Made by a program: the position numbers and the translations under genes
Assembly (NCBI RefSeq): GCF_003112435.1
Contig: NZ_BDOQ01000009.1
Coordinates: forward strand, 1-64,000
Direction of reading: 5' to 3'
Length of the DNA stretch: 64,000 bases
From: Novimethylophilus kurashikiensis
Lineage (GTDB): Bacteria > Pseudomonadota > Gammaproteobacteria > Burkholderiales > Methylophilaceae
Shown here: piece by piece, positions 53,700-63,480 of the stretch
How positions within the stretch are numbered: the stretch's first letter is position 1
Layout of the letters: every line of letters starts with the position of its first letter
Notes under the pieces: generated by a model
What the model was told of the DNA's origin: nothing
What the model saw: only the letters and a program-made list of their open reading frames with translations
Database searches by the model: none

Positions 53700-53770
53700 G
53701 ATAGATGGACGTGAGAGGTAGGCCGTGTGCCTTCTTACGACAACATCAATACAGAACTAGGAGAGCTATT

Positions 53771-55642
53771 TTGCAATTACGGAAATTGAATATCGCGCTC
53801 GGCATGTCGGTGCTGGGCATGTTTTCCGCCACGGCATTTGCCGGCGAAGACTTGCAGAAGCTGATGAAGGACGACAATCAGTGGGTTGCACCGCGCAAGG
53901 ATTTCGCCAATACCGGCTATAGCAGCCTCGCCCAGATCAACAAGGGCAACGTGCGTAACCTCAAGCTGGCCTGGACTTTCGCTACCGGCGTCAACCGCGG
54001 TCACGAAGGCGCACCGCTGGTCGTCGGCAACATCATGTACGTCCATACCGCGTTCCCTAACAATGTGTACGCACTGGACCTCGACGACAACCAGAAGATC
54101 AAGTGGGCGTATTTCCCCAAGCAGGATCCTTCCGTGCAGGCCGTGCTGTGCTGCGATAACGTGAACCGCGGCCTGGGCTACGGCGACGGCAAGATCTTCC
54201 TGCAACAGAACGACGGCATCCTGGTCGCGCTCGACGCCAAGACCGGCGAGAAAGTCTGGGACGTGAAGGTGAACGATCCCAAGATCGGCGCTGCCAACAC
54301 CAACGCCCCGCATGTCATCAAGGACAAGATCATCACCGGCTGTTCCGGCGGCGAGTACGGCGTGCGTTGCCATATCTCTGCCTACAACATCAAGGACGGT
54401 TCGCTGGCATGGCGCGCCTACAGCACCGGTTCTGATGCCGAAGTGCTGATCGGCAAGGATTTCAATAAGGCCAACCCGCACTACAACGCACTTTCCGTCT
54501 ACCAGGACGTCGATGGCGGCAACAAGCAGGGCGGTTCGTTCAAGGCCATGGCCAAGGATCAGATCAAGTTCCCGGAAAGCGACCTGGGCATCAAGACCTG
54601 GCTCAAGCCGCAAGCCATGAAGGACGGCTGGCAGAACGGCGGCGGCGCGACCTGGGGTTGGTATTCCTACGATCCGAAGCTGAACTTGATGTACTACGGT
54701 AGCGGCAACCCCGGCACCTGGAACCCGGACGTACGTCCCGGCGACAACAAGTGGTCTATGACTATCTTCGCTCGCGACGTCGACACCGGCGAAGCCAAGT
54801 GGGGCTACCAGATGACGCCGCACGATGAGTGGGACTACGACGGCATGAACGAAATCATCCTGTGGGAAGCCAAGGGCAAGCAGTTGGCCACGCACTTCGA
54901 CCGCAACGGTTTCGGCTACACGTTCGATCGTACCAATGGTTCGTTGCTGGTCGCCGAGAAGATGCATCCCTTCGTCAACTGGGCGACTAGCATCGACCTC
55001 AAGTCCGGCGTACCGCAAAAGGATCCGAAGTTCTCGACGCACCAGGACTACAACGCCAAGGGTATTTGCCCCTCCGCGCTGGGCGTGAAGGACGAGCAGC
55101 CGGCTGCCTTTTCTCCGCGAACCAAGATGTTCTACGTACCGCTCAACCACGTCTGCATGACGTATGAGCCGACCGAATCCAAGTACATCGCAGGCCAGCC
55201 ATGGGTGGGTTCTACCCTGACCATGTTCCCCGGTCCTGACGGCGTGATGGGCGGTTTCATGGCCTGGGACGGCCTGAAGGGCAAGGCCAAGTGGTACAAC
55301 AAGGAGAAGTTCTCTGCCTGGGGCGGCGCTCTGGTCACCGGTTCCGATCTGGTGTTCTACGGCACGCTGGACCGCTGGTTCAAGGCACTCGATGCCAACA
55401 CCGGCAAGGAACTCTGGCGTTTCCAAGTGGGTTCTGGCGTGGTTGGTAATGCGATCACCTACGGCCACAAGGGCAAGCAGTACGTAGGCGTGTTGTCCGG
55501 TATCGGCGGTTGGGCTGGCGTGGCGATGAACCTCGGCATGACCAACGAAACCGACGGCCTGGGTGCTGCCGGCGGCTACAAGGAGCTGGTCAAGTACAAC
55601 GCAGCGCCTGGCGGCGGTGCAATGAACGTGTTCAGCCTGTAA
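53771..55642 (+). CDS. xoxF: Lanthanide-dependent methanol dehydrogenase (XoxF type, PQQ)
   Basis: A periplasmic PQQ quinoprotein that oxidises methanol (and often formaldehyde). The signal peptide ends at about residue 25 (ATAFA). The eight-bladed propeller carries the vicinal disulfide CysCys127-128 and the motif DEWDYDGMNE: Asp355 and Asp357 form the DxD pair that marks lanthanide-binding XoxF, where calcium-type MxaF has Ala at the second position. The frame opens at 53705, but that start gives a poor signal peptide; the TTG at 53771 has AGGAGAG seven bases upstream and gives MQLRKLNIALGMSVLGMF. No xoxG, xoxJ, mxa or pqq genes are in the window. Expression is probably sigma-54 dependent. 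Confidence 0.93.
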   Translation: MQLRKLNIALGMSVLGMFSATAFAGEDLQKLMKDDNQWVAPRKDFANTGYSSLAQINKGNVRNLKLAWTFATGVNRGHEGAPLVVGNIMYVHTAFPNNVYALDLDDNQKIKWAYFPKQDPSVQAVLCCDNVNRGLGYGDGKIFLQQNDGILVALDAKTGEKVWDVKVNDPKIGAANTNAPHVIKDKIITGCSGGEYGVRCHISAYNIKDGSLAWRAYSTGSDAEVLIGKDFNKANPHYNALSVYQDVDGGNKQGGSFKAMAKDQIKFPESDLGIKTWLKPQAMKDGWQNGGGATWGWYSYDPKLNLMYYGSGNPGTWNPDVRPGDNKWSMTIFARDVDTGEAKWGYQMTPHDEWDYDGMNEIILWEAKGKQLATHFDRNGFGYTFDRTNGSLLVAEKMHPFVNWATSIDLKSGVPQKDPKFSTHQDYNAKGICPSALGVKDEQPAAFSPRTKMFYVPLNHVCMTYEPTESKYIAGQPWVGSTLTMFPGPDGVMGGFMAWDGLKGKAKWYNKEKFSAWGGALVTGSDLVFYGTLDRWFKALDANTGKELWRFQVGSGVVGNAITYGHKGKQYVGVLSGIGGWAGVAMNLGMTNETDGLGAAGGYKELVKYNAAPGGGAMNVFSL

Positions 55643-55762
55643 TCGATGATGTGAGTTTGCAGTAAACGTTCGTCGGGGCGGATCGGATGTAGCGACCGTT
55701 CGGCCCTAACCCCGGCGTTCGTCTCCATGTTAAATCTTCCCAGCGAGGTGGATTTGACCCTG

Positions 55763-55794
55763 ACCCCCTCAACGCAAGGCGAGGGGGTTTTTTT
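55763..55794 (+). terminator. Intrinsic terminator after xoxF
   Basis: ACCCCCTC and GAGGGGGT pair around a 10-base loop, followed by seven T, about 120 bases after the xoxF stop. Confidence 0.88.
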
Positions 55795-55891
55795 ATGCAG
55801 TATTCCAGTGAATGAATGACTTGCGACTCATGGCTGCTATCCGACCAGCAGAGGCCGAAAAATTAGGTTAGACGTGCGCTGCAGGATTGTT

Positions 55892-55897
55892 TAGAAT
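55892..55897 (+). promoter_or_regulatory. Probable -10 box of the tRNA-Leu gene
   Basis: TAGAAT is followed by a GC-rich stretch (GCGCGTCC) like the discriminators of stable RNA promoters, 15 bases before the tRNA. No good -35 box was found. Confidence 0.4.
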
Positions 55898-55911
55898 GCG
55901 CGTCCTTCGCT

Positions 55912-55998
55912 GCCCAGATGGCGGAATTGGTAGACGCGCTAGGTTCAGGTCCTAGTGGTGGTAACACTGTGGAGGTTCGAGTCCTCTTCTGGGCACCA
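55912..55998 (+). tRNA. tRNA-Leu (anticodon CAG)
   Basis: The acceptor stem GCCCAGA/TCTGGGC, the D-arm GGCGGAATTGGTAGACGC, the anticodon loop TTCAGGT (anticodon CAG), a long class II variable arm, the T-arm GAGGTTCGAGTCCTC and an encoded CCA end are all present. The 87-base length fits tRNA-Leu. Confidence 0.97.
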
Positions 55999-56002
55999 AA
56001 TA

Positions 56003-56040
56003 AAAAAACGCACCGTACTGACTACAGACGGTGCGTTTTT
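56003..56040. terminator. Terminator between tRNA-Leu and the convergent hydroxylase gene
   Basis: AAAACGCACCGT and ACGGTGCGTTTT form a perfect 12-bp stem with an 11-base loop and A and T runs on either side, so it can serve both directions. Confidence 0.93.
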
Positions 56041-56086
56041 GTTTTTGTCGCTTCGTGAACTGAAACTGCGACTGGAGCTACAAGAA

Positions 56087-57157
56087 TCAGCTTGCGGAAG
56101 CACCTTGTGATGCGGCTGAGAATTCTGTTGCTGCGGGTAATTGGCTGGTCGGGATCGGCTCGTAATCCGGTCCGAAGCCCACATCGCCCGGACGCCAACC
56201 GGCGGGTCGCTTGAAGGCACCCCAGAAGCGCTTCAAGGTGTACCACTGCATTTCGATCAGGCCGCGGTCGTTGTCGGCGTCTACCACAGGGTCGGTCACG
56301 CCGGTGGGACGAGGCGGTTCGCCGTAGAGCGCGGTGCCGAAGAGTACATCCCAGATCGAGAACACCTGGCCGAAGTTGCAGTTGTGCAGGTTGGGGCGTT
56401 CGGCATCCACCGTCATGTGGTGCAGGCGGTGGAATTTGGGATCGACGAAAACTTTTTCCAGCCAGCGACCGAAGCCGAAGCGCACGTTGGTGTGCGAGAA
56501 GTTCTGCACCAGTTCGCTGATCAAGGTCAGTAGCGCGAACTCGGACAGGTCGATGCCCATCACGATCCCGACCGAGGCGAGAATGAAGGATTGGACTACG
56601 CCGTCGAGATAGCAACCGCGGTCGTTGGTCCAGCAACTCATCTGGCGTTGGCTGTGATGCATGCTGTGCATCGCCCACCACCATGGAATCAGATGCTGGG
56701 CGCGGTGCATCCAGTAGTAAGTCATGTCGTACATCAGGTAATACACCAGCAGCAGCACCCAAGTGTGGTGCTCGAACCAGGGAATCATGTGCTTGACGGT
56801 AAAGCTGGGCTCAGCCGTGGCAGAAGACGTCGCGCCGATGCCGAACAAGTGGCCCAGAGGTGCCAGTACGGTGTAGCTGAAAATGGGGAAGAGCCCCAGC
56901 AGCATGATAAGGGTGTACAGCCTATCAATCTTGGTCAGGCTGCGATCGGTCCAGCGTTCGGCAGGCGCCAGGCTTTCCAGCGGGCGGAAAATGCAGGCGA
57001 TGATAAAAATCTGGATGAAGGTATACACGCCGGCTTCCGCGATCTCGAGGGGCGGCGGGGCGCTTTCACGCAGATGCAGGAAATCCAGGGCGGGCGTGAC
57101 GATGTTGAGACTGACAGCTTCGAGCAGGTGCGACCAAAGTAGCGATAATTCGGACAT
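56087..57157 (-). CDS. Sterol desaturase/fatty acid hydroxylase family protein
   Basis: A 356-residue inner-membrane di-iron protein with several hydrophobic helices. The histidine clusters that bind iron are HRAQH, HSMHH and HRLHH (with HNCNFG downstream), which define the family. Bacterial members hydroxylate or desaturate lipids, sterols, hopanoids or carotenoids; the substrate here is unknown. The C-terminal 60 residues are soluble. It is transcribed alone and ends at the terminator shared with tRNA-Leu. Confidence 0.92.
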   Translation of the reverse strand: MSELSLLWSHLLEAVSLNIVTPALDFLHLRESAPPPLEIAEAGVYTFIQIFIIACIFRPLESLAPAERWTDRSLTKIDRLYTLIMLLGLFPIFSYTVLAPLGHLFGIGATSSATAEPSFTVKHMIPWFEHHTWVLLLVYYLMYDMTYYWMHRAQHLIPWWWAMHSMHHSQRQMSCWTNDRGCYLDGVVQSFILASVGIVMGIDLSEFALLTLISELVQNFSHTNVRFGFGRWLEKVFVDPKFHRLHHMTVDAERPNLHNCNFGQVFSIWDVLFGTALYGEPPRPTGVTDPVVDADNDRGLIEMQWYTLKRFWGAFKRPAGWRPGDVGFGPDYEPIPTSQLPAATEFSAASQGASAS

Positions 57158-57280
57158 TGTCGTGTGATTTTTGACGAAAGCCGTATTTCACCACTCTCGG
57201 CGAGCAGGTTCAAGCGGTTGATGCTGAAAAAATGCGCGTGAAGGGCAGCCGGAAAAGTAGCGTTCCGGCCTCTCAATGAT

Positions 57281-58522
57281 TCAGGACTTGGCTTCGATAC
57301 TGCCCCACAGGACGCTTAGATCGCCGAAATTCCACTTCTTTGGGTCTTCGATTCCCGCTACTTTGTCCTGGACGGACGGTATTGAAGTATCGATGACTTC
57401 AGGCAGGATGCGCATGTTGGATTTGGATGAGAAAAACGCCTTGACCTTGGGCGTCAGCAGCGATTGCTCGCCCTGATCCACGACCACGCCGAGCTTGCCG
57501 GATTTCAGCTTGACCAGGGTGCCGATGGGGTAGATGCCGACGCTTTTGACGAATGCCTGGAACACGCGGCCGTCGAAGTGTCCCTTGCTCCATTCCGTCA
57601 TGCGGCGCAGGGATTCGGCAGGACACCAGCCTGCCTTGTAAGGCCGGTTGGAGGTGATGGCGTCGTAGACGTCGCAAACGGCGCCCATCTTGGCGAAAAT
57701 GCTGATCTCGTCGCCCTTGAGCCCGTGCGGATAGCCCGTGCCGTCGACTTTCTCGTGGTGATGCAGGCATACATCCATGGAGACTTCGCTCACGGCGTGG
57801 CCCTCCTTAAGCAGTTTGTAGCCTGCTTCCGGGTGGCCCCGGATGATGCTGAACTCTGCGTCGGTCAACTTGCCCGGTTTGTTAAGCACATCCATCGGCA
57901 TCACTGCCTTGCCAATGTCGTGTAGCAAACCGGCCATGCCGGCTTCGCGCAAATCGTTTTCTTTCATGCCCAGTTGGCGACCAAGGGCCACCATCAGTGC
58001 ACAGACGGCGACCGAGTGCATGTAAGTGTAGTCGTCTGCCGATTTTAGGCGTGCCAGGCTGATGAGGGCGCCTGGATTGCGGATGACCGACGAGGAAATT
58101 TCCTCGACCAGCGGGCCGACCGCTTGGGCATCGATCGCCTTGCCCATGCGGACTTCCTGCAGCATGCCCTTGACGGCGGTCTTGGCCTGGGCGCAAATCT
58201 TCGCCGCGCGTTGCATTTCCTCGGCGATGCCGGTTGGCTCGTGGTCTCGTGCGGGCTTGGGTGGCGGAGGTTCGGCAATAGGGGCGGTAGAAACCTGCGG
58301 CGGAGGAGGTTCGGCAGCCTGAGGTTCGTCAACTGCGATGTCGAATCCTTTAGAAATGTCGATGACGACTTCCTTGATGCTGCTTTCCATCACCAGGCGA
58401 ATATCGTTCTCGTCTTCGATGACGAATTTGCTGCGCCAAAAAGGGTGGTCGATCCAGGAGCCGCAAAATTCCTGCAGATACATTCCCACGCGCAGTTCAT
58501 TGACGTTGATGCGTTTTAGCAT
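57281..58522 (-). CDS. HD-GYP domain c-di-GMP phosphodiesterase with DUF3391 domain
   Basis: A 413-residue cytoplasmic protein. The N-terminal DUF3391-like segment (VNELRVGMYLQEFCGSWIDHPFW) is followed by a Pro-rich linker (about 70-95) and an HD-GYP domain with YMHSVAVCALMVAL, GLLHDIGKAVMP, HPEAGYKLL and HHHEKVDGTGYPHGL, all residues required for activity. A short C-terminal domain (VKLKSGKLGVVVDQGE) follows. It is the third HD-GYP protein in the window. The ATG at 58522 is preceded by TTAGGC. Confidence 0.94.
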   Translation of the reverse strand: MLKRINVNELRVGMYLQEFCGSWIDHPFWRSKFVIEDENDIRLVMESSIKEVVIDISKGFDIAVDEPQAAEPPPPQVSTAPIAEPPPPKPARDHEPTGIAEEMQRAAKICAQAKTAVKGMLQEVRMGKAIDAQAVGPLVEEISSSVIRNPGALISLARLKSADDYTYMHSVAVCALMVALGRQLGMKENDLREAGMAGLLHDIGKAVMPMDVLNKPGKLTDAEFSIIRGHPEAGYKLLKEGHAVSEVSMDVCLHHHEKVDGTGYPHGLKGDEISIFAKMGAVCDVYDAITSNRPYKAGWCPAESLRRMTEWSKGHFDGRVFQAFVKSVGIYPIGTLVKLKSGKLGVVVDQGEQSLLTPKVKAFFSSKSNMRILPEVIDTSIPSVQDKVAGIEDPKKWNFGDLSVLWGSIEAKS

Positions 58523-58775
58523 GAGGCCTAACTAAGGTTTTGTTGTAGTCTTGTAGGGTACTTGGGCGTCAGGCAAAACGGACCCCAAAATGTATAGAAA
58601 GTCTACACCAAGACGGCATTAGTGAGTGATCATTTTTGATAAAAATGATACTTTCACGGCTTGTTTTTTATGCACTGCCCGAATTGGATATTGCGATTTT
58701 GTAGGCATCCGATAACACTTGCATGAGTCCATTTTTTCCGTTGGAAAGACCCGCGTGCCGCAACGTATTTTTAAG

Positions 58776-61700
58776 ATGAACCGCCGAAGTTTGGCCAGAA
58801 CGGCTGGGTGGACCCTGGTTTCTTGCTTGCTGGCCTTGTTCTCCATGGCAGTATCGCGTGCCGGACAGAACATCGCTTTTCTATGGCTGCCCAATGTGGT
58901 GATGTTCGCTGTGCTGCTGAGTCATCCCATGCGGGAATGGCGCCGCCTTGCCACTGCCGGCGGTGTTGGGATTGGGGTGGCAAACCTGATCTATGGCGAT
59001 GCGCTCGCATTCAGCCTTGGCATGGCGCTCGCCAACATGCTGGAGTTCACCTTGGGCGCCCGGCTCGCGGCCAGACTTACCCACATCGGTTACGGAAAAC
59101 TAAAGTTCATTACCGCGCTGCAATTGCTCGGCATCTACAGCGCCGTGGCGATCCCGGTCAGCGCCGTTTTCGGCAGTACCATCGTGTGGGTTTATCTCGG
59201 CCAGCCGTGGGTCGGTGCGTTTGCGCATTGGTTCCTGGGCGACCTGGTGGGCGTCGCCTTGATTTTATTGCCTGCCGTCATGTTGCTGCACGGGCGTCTG
59301 GATTATTCCATCCATTCCAGGAAAGGCGTGCTGACCTGGGCAGCCATCGCACTCATCCTGCCTTCGTCTTGGTTCGCCTTCCGGTATACGCATTTCCCGA
59401 TGATCAATATCACGGTGTTGCTGTCTTTCACAGCTTTCGTGGTCGGAGGGCTTCGTGTGGCCGTCATCGGCAATACCGTGCTGATGCTGATGGGGACAGG
59501 ACTGATGATGGGCTGGGTACAATTGCCCCAGAACGTCATCTCGGCAGGAGCCAACGGCGTATGGCTGATCTGCGCCATGGGGGCTTTGTTTTCGACCTTG
59601 ATCGGTATTACGGCTGACGAACTGCGGGAGAAAAATCTCTTGCTGACGGCGAGCGAAGCGCGTTTCTACGATGCCATGGAATTCGCTGCCAGCGGCTTCG
59701 CGCTAGGAGATTTTTCGGGGCGCATCTACGAGGTCAATAATGCGTTCTGTCGTATCCTCGGTTACCGCCGTGAGGAACTGATCGGCCTCTCCACCCGCGA
59801 TATCACGTATCCGGACGACCTCGAGGTCTCGCTGATTTACTTGCGGCGCTTGCAGGCGGGGGAAATCGACGTCTACCAGTTCGACAAGCGCTATATCCAC
59901 AAGAACGGGCAACCCGTTTGGGCCGAGGTCAAGGTGTCGCTGCTTAAGAGTGCTGCCGGCAGGCCAAGCGTCATCGTGCAGATTGAAGACATCACCGCCC
60001 GCCGCGAACAGCAGCAAAAGATACTGCAATTGAGCGAGCGCTTGAGTCTCGCCACCCAGGCCGGTGAAATCGGCATCTGGGATCTGGATTTGCAGACGCA
60101 TCAGCTGGTCTGGGATGAGTATCTGTACGGCATCTACGACATCGATCCCTCCGAACCGTTGACTTACGCCATCTGGCGAAGTCGCGTCCATCCGGACGAT
60201 CTAGGTCCCACCGAGGCCTTGCTGGACAAAGCCATTTACCAAGGTATCCCGTTCACAACCGAGTTCCGCGTCATCGATCGAAAAGGGCAGGTACGCCATA
60301 TCCGTTCCAAGGCGACGGTGACCTGGGACGAACATGGGCAGCCGTTGCGCATGGTCGGCGTCAACGTGGACATTACTGCCCACAAGACGGCTGAAATACT
60401 CCAGGATCGAGCACGGGAAGAACTGCAAACGATCATAGACCAGATGCCTGCGATGATCGGCTATTGGGATACCGAGCTACGCAACCGCTTCGGCAACCAG
60501 AGCTATGTGGAATGGTTCGGCAAGAGTCCTCTGGAAATGCGGGGTCAGCATATACGCGAGGTGATCGGCGAAAAACTATATGCGCTCAATCTGCCTTACA
60601 TGCAAGCGGCTCTAAGAGGCGAGCGCCAGCAATTCGAGCGCACCATCGTGGACGTTTCTGGCCGCACGCGTTACTCGCTGGCGTCTTATTTGCCCGACAT
60701 CCGTGCCGGCGTGGTCAAGGGTTTTTACGTGTTCGTGGCCGATATCACGCCGTTGAAGCACGCCCAGACAGCGCTGGCCGAAGTGCAGTCGCACTTGCGG
60801 GCGGTCATCGATAGCGCCGCCGAGTTCGCCATCCTCGCCACAGATAATGCCGGCACCATACAGTTGTTCAACAAGGGCGCGGAGCAGATGCTGGGCTACA
60901 GCGCAGAAGAACTGGTGGGCAAGTTCAAACCCGACGTGCTGCACCTTCCGGAAGAAATCGTCGAGCGCCGTGCCGTGCTCAGCCACGAAGCCGGCCGTAC
61001 CGTCAGTATCGACGAGGTATTTGTCGGCCGGGCACGCCTGGGAGAATCGGAATCGCGCGAATGGACGCTGGTCCATAAGAACGGCCAGCATGTCCCGGTG
61101 CGTCTGGTCATCGCCCCCATGCGCGACCATACCGGTGAAATTACCGGCTTCGTTGGCATCGCCAACGACATTTCAGCCCAACGCCAAGCACGCCAGGCGT
61201 TGCGCCAAGCCAAGGAGCTTGCCGAGCAGGCGAGCCAGGCCAAGAGCGATTTCGTGGCCAACATGAGCCATGAAATCCGTACGCCGATGAATGCCATCCT
61301 GGGCATGAGTTATCTTTTGGATAGCACGGACCTGACCGACGAACAGCGCGACCACTTGGACATGATTCGTGTCTCGGCCCAATCGCTACTCGCCATCCTC
61401 GACGAAATCCTGGATTTCTCCAAGATCGAAGCGGGCAAGATGGTGCTGTCGCCTGTCGATTTCGATCTCGACGATGTCGCGCATTCGGTCGCCGGCATGA
61501 TGGGCTTTACTGCACAGCAAAAGGGACTGCAGCTGACCTTGGATGTGGACCATGACGTACCTCGGCACGTGCATGGAGACCCGCAAAAATTGCGGCAGGT
61601 ATTGATCAATCTGGCGGGCAACGCCGTTAAATTCACGGAGCGCGGCAGCATCGCGATACACATCGGCGTAGAGGCTTCGACGCATGAGGAAGCCACGCTG

Positions 61701-62738
61701 CGTTTTGCCATCAGCGATACCGGTATCGGCATGGACGCCGACCAGGCTGCCAGATTGTTTAAGCCTTTCGAGCAGGCCGACAGCTCGATTACGCGGCGCT
61801 TCGGCGGGACCGGCCTCGGGCTGGCGATTTCTAGCCGACTGGTAGAAATGATGGGCGGCCGGCTCGAGGTCGAAAGCGAGCTGGGGCAGGGCAGTATTTT
61901 CTTCTTCAGTCTGCCGTTCCCGGTCGTGCAAGGAGTGTCGTCGAATGAATCGCTGGGCGACGGATTGGCGGGAGTCCCTGTACGGCTTGAAGGTGCACGC
62001 CTGCTGCTGGTAGAAGACAACCGCATCAGCCAGGAAGTGGCGGCGAAAATCCTGCGGAAATCCGGTGCGGAAGTGGAGATCGCTGAGAACGGCAGCGATG
62101 CATTGGATCGCCTACGGACAAATCCAGGCTACGACGTGATCCTGATGGATATCCAGATGCCGGAGTTGGATGGCTATAGCGCAGCGCGCCTGATTCGCGA
62201 TGAGTTGGCGCTGCAAACGCCCATTATTGCCATGACGGCGGGGGTTACACCCTCGGAGCGTGAGCAATGCACTTCAGCCGGCATGAACGACTTCATCGCA
62301 AAGCCGTTCGACGTGCATGAGATGCTGCTTAAAATCCGGCGCCTTCTCAACCCCAATATTGAAAAGTCGCTCTCGTCGCCTTCACCGGTTATCGACGAGG
62401 TTGCCCATGTCTTCGATGCGGAGGACTTTCTCCGCATGTTGGACGGCGATACCTCGTTTTGCGGCGACTTGATCCGTCAGTTCGTGACGAACACTCAGGA
62501 CAGCCTCGACCTCATCCGTCGTGCCTGTGACAACAAGACGCCGGAGGATGCCTTGCGGGTCTTGCATACCTTGAAGGGAACGGCCGACACCTTGCGCGCC
62601 AAGCGCCTGGCGAGAGTTGCTGCCGAGGCCGAGGCAGCGTTGAAGCAGGGGAGTGAGGCGGAACTGGAACGCGTTGAGTATATTTTCGACGAAACCAGGC
62701 GCGAGATGGAGGCCTGGCTGTCGACAGTGTCTGCTTAA
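58776..62738 (+). CDS. Hybrid histidine kinase: MASE1-PAS4-HisKA-HATPase-REC-HPt
   Basis: A 1320-residue membrane hybrid kinase. The N-terminal MASE1-like sensor has about eight helices (residues 1-285). Four PAS segments follow (about 295-800), then HisKA with [18 protein letters not shown] (His832), a HATPase with DTGIGMD and [20 protein letters not shown], a receiver with [13 protein letters not shown] and [13 protein letters not shown] (Asp1125) and an HPt domain with [12 protein letters not shown] (His1264). A full His-Asp-His relay is therefore in one chain and must pass phosphate to an external receiver. ATG 58776 lacks a good ribosome binding site; GTG 58755 and TTG 58719 are in-frame alternatives. 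Its end overlaps the convergent HTH-receiver gene by 4 bases. Confidence 0.93.
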   Translation: MNRRSLARTAGWTLVSCLLALFSMAVSRAGQNIAFLWLPNVVMFAVLLSHPMREWRRLATAGGVGIGVANLIYGDALAFSLGMALANMLEFTLGARLAARLTHIGYGKLKFITALQLLGIYSAVAIPVSAVFGSTIVWVYLGQPWVGAFAHWFLGDLVGVALILLPAVMLLHGRLDYSIHSRKGVLTWAAIALILPSSWFAFRYTHFPMINITVLLSFTAFVVGGLRVAVIGNTVLMLMGTGLMMGWVQLPQNVISAGANGVWLICAMGALFSTLIGITADELREKNLLLTASEARFYDAMEFAASGFALGDFSGRIYEVNNAFCRILGYRREELIGLSTRDITYPDDLEVSLIYLRRLQAGEIDVYQFDKRYIHKNGQPVWAEVKVSLLKSAAGRPSVIVQIEDITARREQQQKILQLSERLSLATQAGEIGIWDLDLQTHQLVWDEYLYGIYDIDPSEPLTYAIWRSRVHPDDLGPTEALLDKAIYQGIPFTTEFRVIDRKGQVRHIRSKATVTWDEHGQPLRMVGVNVDITAHKTAEILQDRAREELQTIIDQMPAMIGYWDTELRNRFGNQSYVEWFGKSPLEMRGQHIREVIGEKLYALNLPYMQAALRGERQQFERTIVDVSGRTRYSLASYLPDIRAGVVKGFYVFVADITPLKHAQTALAEVQSHLRAVIDSAAEFAILATDNAGTIQLFNKGAEQMLGYSAEELVGKFKPDVLHLPEEIVERRAVLSHEAGRTVSIDEVFVGRARLGESESREWTLVHKNGQHVPVRLVIAPMRDHTGEITGFVGIANDISAQRQARQALRQAKELAEQASQAKSDFVANMSHEIRTPMNAILGMSYLLDSTDLTDEQRDHLDMIRVSAQSLLAILDEILDFSKIEAGKMVLSPVDFDLDDVAHSVAGMMGFTAQQKGLQLTLDVDHDVPRHVHGDPQKLRQVLINLAGNAVKFTERGSIAIHIGVEASTHEEATLRFAISDTGIGMDADQAARLFKPFEQADSSITRRFGGTGLGLAISSRLVEMMGGRLEVESELGQGSIFFFSLPFPVVQGVSSNESLGDGLAGVPVRLEGARLLLVEDNRISQEVAAKILRKSGAEVEIAENGSDALDRLRTNPGYDVILMDIQMPELDGYSAARLIRDELALQTPIIAMTAGVTPSEREQCTSAGMNDFIAKPFDVHEMLLKIRRLLNPNIEKSLSSPSPVIDEVAHVFDAEDFLRMLDGDTSFCGDLIRQFVTNTQDSLDLIRRACDNKTPEDALRVLHTLKGTADTLRAKRLARVAAEAEAALKQGSEAELERVEYIFDETRREMEAWLSTVSA

Positions 62739-63322
62739 GCCGTTTGACCGCGTGCGGCGAGGGCCCGTACCTTGTTTTCCAGTTCCTCGAAATCGACCGG
62801 CTTTCTCAGGATTTCGATATTGGCGGGAATACCGCCGCGTTTCTGGATTTCCTCATCGCTCAAGGCGGTGACCACGATGATGGCGGTCTTGGTGGCGCCC
62901 GGATGTTCTTCTAGTGTCCGCAACATGCGGAAACCATCGACGTAAGGCATCATGAGGTCGGCGACCAGCACATCGGGTTTTTGCTCGCCGATGGAAATCA
63001 TGGCTTCGTAGCCGCCGCTTGCAGTGAGCAGCTTGACCGGAGGTTCCCAGGCGGAAATCTTGTGCTGGTAGAGATTGAGCAGGACGGGATCGTCCTCAGC
63101 GACTAGCACCGTCAGTGCGCCGCGTTGGCCGTTGCGGGAGGGTTTGCGGCTCGCCAGCAGTTTTTGTACCGATTCCGGAGAGACGCGACGATGCCCGCCT
63201 ACCGTTTTCCAGGCTTCGAGCACACCGCTTTCGACCCAGAGTTGAACGGTCCGCAGGGAAACGTCCAGCAGCTTGGCCGCTTCGCGCGTGGAGTAAGCTT
63301 TGGGCTCCGTGTTGTCAGTCAT
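62735..63322 (-). CDS. Response regulator with N-terminal excisionase/MerR-like HTH
   Basis: A 195-residue protein with reversed domain order: an HTH of the excisionase/MerR type (AYSTREAAKLLDVSLRTVQLWVESG, then KTVGGHRRV, residues 9-60) and a C-terminal receiver (VLVAEDDPVLLNLY, phospho-Asp in VLVADLMMPYVDG, lysine in LRKPVDF). The ATG at 63322 has CGGGAG upstream; a TTG start five codons earlier is unlikely. It is convergent with, and overlaps by 4 bases, the hybrid kinase gene whose HPt domain could phosphorylate it; this pairing is inferred. Confidence 0.9.
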   Translation of the reverse strand: MTDNTEPKAYSTREAAKLLDVSLRTVQLWVESGVLEAWKTVGGHRRVSPESVQKLLASRKPSRNGQRGALTVLVAEDDPVLLNLYQHKISAWEPPVKLLTASGGYEAMISIGEQKPDVLVADLMMPYVDGFRMLRTLEEHPGATKTAIIVVTALSDEEIQKRGGIPANIEILRKPVDFEELENKVRALAARGQTA

Positions 63323-63480
63323 CAATTGCTCCCGCAAAGGTAATTCGCATACATCGCCGTAGGCACGGCTTTCTACAACATCTTTGCCGAACGAAATTCG
63401 TCGTCAAAGTGGCAGGGTATGTTGCACACGACCGGGCATTGTACCCACAAAGCCATGCTCAGGCACTATCGGGGAAACCC

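Noticed and set aside
53705-53770. ATG at 53705 as the xoxF start
   Set aside because: It lies upstream of the expected sigma-54 start site at about 53710 and would bury the signal peptide behind 22 polar residues; the TTG at 53771 has a good ribosome binding site.
53777-55468. A 563-codon open frame on the minus strand inside xoxF
   Set aside because: It is an antisense shadow of a highly biased, strongly conserved gene; the reading shows no family motifs and no ribosome binding site.
53771-55642. MxaF (calcium-type methanol dehydrogenase)
   Set aside because: The WDYDG motif provides the second Asp that is diagnostic for lanthanide XoxF, and no mxa genes are nearby.
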